Assembly: GCF_028128765.1 (NCBI RefSeq)
Contig: NZ_LBJG01000024.1
Span: 1,240,001 to 1,304,000, forward strand
Length of the DNA stretch: 64,000 bases
From: Bradyrhizobium sp. CCBAU 51627
GTDB lineage: Bacteria > Pseudomonadota > Alphaproteobacteria > Rhizobiales > Xanthobacteraceae
Direction of reading: 5' to 3'
The notes beneath the pieces were generated by a model that had not been told where the DNA came from, ran no database searches, and was given only the letters and a program-made list of their open reading frames with translations. Made by a program: the position numbers and the translations under genes. Every line of letters begins with the position of its first letter. The first letter of the stretch is position 1. Of the stretch, positions 59,889 to 64,000 are shown one piece after another.

Positions 59889-60751
59889 TGCGCGATTTCT
59901 CCTCCGACCACCGGTGGCTGTCGCTGAACACGGCGACGGTCCGCAAGCAGGGTGATCTCGTCGAGATCATCGACGCATGTGCCAGGCACGGCATTCGCGC
60001 CATCGATCCCTGGCGCGACCAGGTCGCGGCCGTTGGCCTTGATCGCGCGGTGCGCGCTGTGCGTGATGCCGGCTTCGAGCTGTCGGGCTATTGCCGTGGC
60101 GGGATGTTCACTTCGGATACCTCACGCCGGGGCGAGGTGCGTGACGACAACCGCCGCTGCGTCGACGAAGCCAAGGCGCTGGGCGCGCCCTGCATCGTGC
60201 TCGTCGTCGGCGGCCTGCCGCAATATTCGCGGCCGGGCAGCGAGGCGTCCAAGGATATCGTGGCCGCGCGCGGGCAGGTCGAGGAAGCTCTCGCCGAGAT
60301 GCTCGACTACGCCAAGCAGGCAAAGCTGCCGCTCGCCATCGAGCCGCTGCATCCGGCCTATGCCGCCGACCGTGCCTGCGTGAATACCACGAAGCAGGCG
60401 CTCGACATCTGCGACAGGCTCGACCCTAGTCGTACCGGCATGCTCGGCGTCGCGCTCGACGTCTATCACATCTGGTGGGATCCAGAGCTGATGGGCCAGA
60501 TCGCGCGGGCTGGGCAAGATCGCCTGCTCGCGTTCCACGTCTGCGACTGGCTGGTGCCGACGAGAGACATCCTCAACGACCGCGGCATGATGGGTGACGG
60601 CGTCATCGACATCAGATCCGTGCGGGCGGCGGTCGAAGCACAGGGCTTTGCCGGCTATTCGGAGATCGAAATCTTCTCGAATGACTGGTGGGGAACGCCG
60701 ATGGACGAGGTACTGCGTACCTGTATCAGGCGGCACAAGACGGTAGTGTAG
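59888..60751 (+). CDS. Sugar phosphate isomerase/epimerase family TIM barrel (AP endonuclease 2 type)
   Basis: A 287-residue xylose-isomerase-like barrel. Likely metal residues are Glu in LAIEPLHPAYA, Asp/His in GVALDVYHIWWDPEL, His in LAFHVCDWLVP, and Glu in YSEIEIFSNDWW. Family members isomerise or epimerise sugars or, with Gfo/Idh/MocA partners, break 3-keto sugars. It starts on the last base of the preceding stop (TGATG) and ends the operon. Substrate unknown. Confidence 0.88.
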   Translation: MRDFSSDHRWLSLNTATVRKQGDLVEIIDACARHGIRAIDPWRDQVAAVGLDRAVRAVRDAGFELSGYCRGGMFTSDTSRRGEVRDDNRRCVDEAKALGAPCIVLVVGGLPQYSRPGSEASKDIVAARGQVEEALAEMLDYAKQAKLPLAIEPLHPAYAADRACVNTTKQALDICDRLDPSRTGMLGVALDVYHIWWDPELMGQIARAGQDRLLAFHVCDWLVPTRDILNDRGMMGDGVIDIRSVRAAVEAQGFAGYSEIEIFSNDWWGTPMDEVLRTCIRRHKTVV

Positions 60752-60899
60752 TTAACACGCGTGCGGTCGGTGAAAAGTCAGACGATTGCGCTGTCATCGA
60801 TTTACCGTCAAACACCGGACTATCACTCGTCAATTCGATCTGCGAAGCTCCGACAACACAGATGCGCTTGCAGGCAAGCAGGCGCGGAGGAGGTTCGCA

Positions 60900-61133
60900 G
60901 TGGAGAAAGTGCGACGCTTGCGTGCGATGAGCTCACTGTGCCGCCAACAGGCCGCGTACAACAGCATGAACAAATGGAAGCTGCTCGCAGAAGCAGAATA
61001 CTGGGATCATCTGGCTGATCTCGAGTTGTCCTCTTACTTTCAACAATGCAACGCCACTGGCTCGAATGAGGTCGAGCAGCCTCATGCGACCACGAGCACG
61101 AATGAAGCCGGGGGGAAGCCGATTTCCACGTGA
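60900..61133 (+). CDS. Small conserved-type hypothetical protein, 77 residues
   Basis: A soluble charged protein beginning MEKVRRLRAMSSLCRQQAAY, with a central KLLAEAEYWDHLADLEL helix and a polar tail. I recall similar short proteins in Bradyrhizobium but no function. The GTG start has AGGAGG eight bases upstream; the frame runs upstream to an ATG without a ribosome site. It stands alone between the catabolic operon and a convergent gene. Confidence 0.65.
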   Translation: MEKVRRLRAMSSLCRQQAAYNSMNKWKLLAEAEYWDHLADLELSSYFQQCNATGSNEVEQPHATTSTNEAGGKPIST

Positions 61134-61186
61134 GGCGTCACCCGGCATCGTCCGGTCGCTGCGCAGATCGCAACGCGAGGCCGCCC

Positions 61187-63007
61187 TCACGGCCCGGCGA
61201 CCTGCTGCAGCGTATTGAAGCGCGCCTTCTGTTCGCTGCTCAGCGTGGCATAGAACTCGTCCAGCGCGGGCTGGACCAGGTTGGCGGCGGTCAGCATGGC
61301 CTCTAGCCGGTGCTGCATCGCTTCGAGCCGGCCGACCGGTGTCAGCGGTATATCGTTCGGGCAGGCCGCCTGCAGGCCCTCAACGCCTTTGGCTGTCGCG
61401 TCACTGAGGCGGTCGAGTGCGTCCTTCTGCTTGCCGGCGGGGTGGAGCACAGCCTCGATCCTTTGGATCGGAAACTGGGTCAGGCCGGATTTCGGAGCGC
61501 TGCAGTTCTCGGCATTGGCTTGTTGCTGCTGCTGCGAGCGGTCGCCGACATTGGGGCCGAGCGCGTTGAAGCGGGCCTGCTGCTCGTCACTGAGCGAGTT
61601 GTAGAAGTTTTCCAGCGCCGGTCGCACGATCTTGACCGCTTCCAGCGTCGCGCTGATGCGGTTCATCATGGCCCGCAAGCGGCCAGGCGGGGTCAGCGCA
61701 TAGGTCTCCGAACAGGAGTTTTTGAACACGTCGGCAGCCCTGGCGGCCGCCGCCTTCAATTCGTCGAGCAGTGTGCGTTGCTCCGGCGTCGGCTGCACCG
61801 CCCTCGCGATATCGGCAAGCGGCCAGGCGGTGACGCCCTTGTCCGGCGTGCCGCACACCTGCTGTAGCGTTTGCGGGCTCACGCTGGTGCGCTGGCGCGC
61901 GCGGGAACCACCGCCAGTTTGCGGATAGTCATACGGTTCGATGCTGGCATAGGCGGAATAGGGGCTGTCGCCACTCCAGAACACGGTATCGACGAAGTCG
62001 TCATACGCGTACGCCCAGTAGTCGGGCTCGTAAGCATAGGACCAGAACGTGTAGTCGAAAATGTCGGAATAGGCGTACGGCCAGAACACGGGCCCGAGCC
62101 ATGCCACGAACACCGCGGGATGGCGGTGTCGCCAGGCCTGCCGGGGAGCCCAGCCGCTCTCGCGGGTGGTGAGCGCCGCTTGGGTTTGCGCAGTCACCTG
62201 CTGACGGAAGGGCTCGGTAAACCGCCCGCGCTGGGCGGCCTGCACGGCGGCCGCAGTCGCTGGCGTGCGCCCGGCCGGAGCCTGTAATCCAAGCCGCTGT
62301 TGGCGCGCGATGTCGCTTTGCTGCGCACGCTGCTCACGCTCGAGCAGGCGGTTCTGCGTCTGCAGCGTCCGTTGCTGCTCGCGCAACGCCCGCGCGCCTT
62401 CCGGCTTCTGCGACTGGAGCTGCTGCACGCGCTGCTGCAAGCGATCGATGCGGCTCTGGCGCTCCGCGGTCTGGCGCGACAGCACCTCGCGCTGCCGTTG
62501 CTGCACCACCTGCTGGCGCTGTTGAATCTGCTGCTGATGCTGTTGTGCTCGCTGTTCGATCTGATCCCGTCGCGATAACCGTTGGCTCACGGCTGCCGGT
62601 GCGTTCGGGCGCGAGGGGGCGGCGATATGCGGCGGCCGCGATACCATGGCGGGACGTTGCTGCGCCCGATGGAATTCAGGCCGCGGCGCTGCGAAGTGCG
62701 GGGCGGCTCGCGGTGGGGGCGCAGCGAAGTGTGGGGCCGGGCGCGGTTGCGGTGCGGCGAAATGTGGGGCCATCGCCGGCCGCTGCGGCATGGAGGGCGG
62801 GTGGAACGCCGGGGCGGCGGGGCGTGCCATGACTGGTGGCGCTGCCGGGCGGGCCATGGCCGGTGGTGCTGCTGGCCGTGGTGCCGGGGCAGGGCCGGGT
62901 GGTCCGCCCCTTCCGTGGCCTGGTCCTTGGGCGAACGCGCCGACGCTCGTCACCAGCATCGAGATACCAACGAAGACAGCCGTAAGGCAAACGCCACGCG
63001 GAAGCAT
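61187..63007 (-). CDS. Exported Pro/Ala/Gln-rich protein with two LTXXQ/Spy-like domains
   Basis: A 606-residue protein. After a signal peptide (CLTAVFVGISMLVTSVGAFA) come a Pro/Ala region with repeated PHFAAP units (about 65-115), a long Gln/Arg coiled-coil-like region (about 140-235), an aromatic patch rich in Tyr, Trp and Phe (about 315-370), and two copies of an LTXXQ-type domain (about 390-495 and 505-605). Each copy has a Cys, a PxGRLxAM segment and a final LSxEQxARFNxL. Spy/CpxP relatives are periplasmic chaperones or stress sensors. The ATG chosen opens the signal peptide and follows GGGAG. Confidence 0.88.
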   Translation of the reverse strand: MLPRGVCLTAVFVGISMLVTSVGAFAQGPGHGRGGPPGPAPAPRPAAPPAMARPAAPPVMARPAAPAFHPPSMPQRPAMAPHFAAPQPRPAPHFAAPPPRAAPHFAAPRPEFHRAQQRPAMVSRPPHIAAPSRPNAPAAVSQRLSRRDQIEQRAQQHQQQIQQRQQVVQQRQREVLSRQTAERQSRIDRLQQRVQQLQSQKPEGARALREQQRTLQTQNRLLEREQRAQQSDIARQQRLGLQAPAGRTPATAAAVQAAQRGRFTEPFRQQVTAQTQAALTTRESGWAPRQAWRHRHPAVFVAWLGPVFWPYAYSDIFDYTFWSYAYEPDYWAYAYDDFVDTVFWSGDSPYSAYASIEPYDYPQTGGGSRARQRTSVSPQTLQQVCGTPDKGVTAWPLADIARAVQPTPEQRTLLDELKAAAARAADVFKNSCSETYALTPPGRLRAMMNRISATLEAVKIVRPALENFYNSLSDEQQARFNALGPNVGDRSQQQQQANAENCSAPKSGLTQFPIQRIEAVLHPAGKQKDALDRLSDATAKGVEGLQAACPNDIPLTPVGRLEAMQHRLEAMLTAANLVQPALDEFYATLSSEQKARFNTLQQVAGP

Positions 63008-63114
63008 GATTGTCGCTCCCAGCTCATAATCGCCCACGACGTTTCAACGCACAGCTAGCGGAATCGTTCGTTGCTGGCCACGCCCGGCATTGCGATTTTC
63101 CGACGCAGACAACC

Positions 63115-64000
63115 TCAGGAGAAATCCTGCGTCAGGGTCGTGGCGAAGCGTTCGAGCGCCCAGTCGACCTGGTCGCTGGTGATCACCAGCGGCGGGGCGA
63201 TGCGGATCGTGTGCTCATGGGTATCCTTGGCGAGGATGCCCTTGGCCTGGAGCGCCTCGCAGTAGCGGCGGGCGCGGCCGGCTTCCGGATGCAGCTCGAC
63301 AGCCAGCATCAGGCCGCGCCCGCGCACCTCGCGGATCGTGTTGGCGCGGATGTCTTTCAGGCCGTCCAGAAAGCGCGCGCCTTGCCTCGCCGCGTTCTCG
63401 ATCATGCCTTCCTCGACCAGCACGCGCAGGGCGGCGCGCGCCACCGCGCAGGCCAGCGGGTTGCCGCCGAAGGTTGAGCCATGCTGCCCGGGTCTCAATG
63501 TGCCGAGCACGTCGTTGTTCGAGAGCACGGCTGAGACGGGATAGAAGCCGCCGGACAAGGCCTTGCCGAGCAGCGTCACGTCCGCCTCGATGCCCTCGTG
63601 CTGCTCGGCCAGCAGCTTGCCGGTGCGGCCGAGCCCGGTCTGGATCTCGTCGAGCACCAGCATCACGTTGTTGGCGGTGCAGAGCTCCCTCCCTTTCGTG
63701 AAATAGCCTGAAGGGGGAATGATGACACCGGCTTCGCCCTGGATCGGCTCGACCAGAAAGGCGACGGTGTTTCGAGTGATTGCCTCCTCCAGCGCCGCGG
63801 CATCGCCGAACGGGATGACCTTGAAGCCCGGCGCGAACGGCCCGAAGTGCTTGCGGGTCTCGGGGTCGGTTGAAAAGCCGACGATGCCCAGCGTGCGTCC
63901 GTGGAAATTATTGGCGCAGACGATGATCTCGGCCTGGCCATCAGGCACCCCCTTCACCTCATAGCCCCATTTGCGGACCGACTTGATTGCGCTTTCGACA
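63115..64000 (-). CDS. rocD: Ornithine aminotransferase, N-terminus cut by window edge
   Basis: The visible 294 codons of a class III PLP aminotransferase; the 5' end lies beyond the window. It has NNFHGRTLGIVGFSTDPETR, VEPIQGEAGVIIPP, LDEIQTGLGRTG and the PLP lysine in LLGKALSGGFYPVSA. Together these closely fit ornithine-oxoacid aminotransferase, which converts ornithine to glutamate semialdehyde in arginine breakdown. The frame is intact to base 64000. The other genes of the pathway are not visible. Confidence 0.9.
   Translation of the reverse strand, partial: VESAIKSVRKWGYEVKGVPDGQAEIIVCANNFHGRTLGIVGFSTDPETRKHFGPFAPGFKVIPFGDAAALEEAITRNTVAFLVEPIQGEAGVIIPPSGYFTKGRELCTANNVMLVLDEIQTGLGRTGKLLAEQHEGIEADVTLLGKALSGGFYPVSAVLSNNDVLGTLRPGQHGSTFGGNPLACAVARAALRVLVEEGMIENAARQGARFLDGLKDIRANTIREVRGRGLMLAVELHPEAGRARRYCEALQAKGILAKDTHEHTIRIAPPLVITSDQVDWALERFATTLTQDFS

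Overview
The window looks like chromosome from a Bradyrhizobium-type alphaproteobacterium (Nitrobacteraceae). The evidence is the high GC content, the gene order narK - single-domain haemoglobin - FAD reductase - assimilatory nitrate reductase known from Bradyrhizobium japonicum, a DUF1236 protein, a PhrR/PraR-like regulator, and repeated intergenic palindromes of the kind scattered through Bradyrhizobium genomes. No rRNA, tRNA, CRISPR array, insertion sequence or prophage was recognised. The species call is inference; no search was run.

Layout. 0.2-9.2 kb: housekeeping and regulatory genes (zinc alcohol dehydrogenase, isopropylmalate-dehydrogenase-like enzyme, LysR/ABM pair, enoyl-CoA hydratase, L,D-transpeptidase, a LysR gene overlapping a Cro/CI-type regulator gene). 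9.4-15.0 kb: a CcdA-like gene, then an aromatic-acid locus in which a MarR regulator and FAD hydroxylase face a gamma-resorcylate-type decarboxylase, an aromatic acid transporter and a DoxX protein. A hydroxyquinol-type intradiol dioxygenase lies at 19.3 kb. 15.2-19.1 kb: a HWE/HisKA_2 sensor kinase, a run of very small secreted or membrane proteins, and a class C beta-lactamase-like hydrolase.

20.2-29.4 kb: nitrate assimilation. On the minus strand are a formate/nitrite transporter and a PP2C-phosphatase/protein-kinase fusion. Divergently, narK, globin, reductase and nitrate reductase genes lie behind a candidate sigma-54 promoter and a long leader. 29.8-36 kb: aldo/keto reductase, DMT exporter, zinc dehydrogenase, and an Lrp regulator facing an AceE/transketolase-like enzyme. 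36.2-51 kb: mainly sugar-acid catabolism, with an aldehyde dehydrogenase, SMP-30 lactonase, uronate-dehydrogenase-like enzyme, FCD-GntR regulator, IlvD/Edd dehydratase, a complete TRAP transporter, and two PfkB kinases.

52.1-60.8 kb: a TetR gene followed by an eight-cistron-scale plus-strand unit: ABC importer (permease, binding protein, ATPase), enolase-superfamily enzyme, Gfo/Idh/MocA oxidoreductase, DUF993 aldolase-like protein and a TIM-barrel isomerase. These look like one complete import-and-degradation pathway whose substrate I cannot name; it is the best candidate for something undescribed. The right end holds a small conserved protein, a 606-residue secreted protein with two LTXXQ-type domains, and an ornithine aminotransferase cut by the window edge.

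Several operons and genes are flanked by at least four families of intergenic inverted repeats. Many adjacent genes overlap by 1-4 bases, indicating translational coupling.
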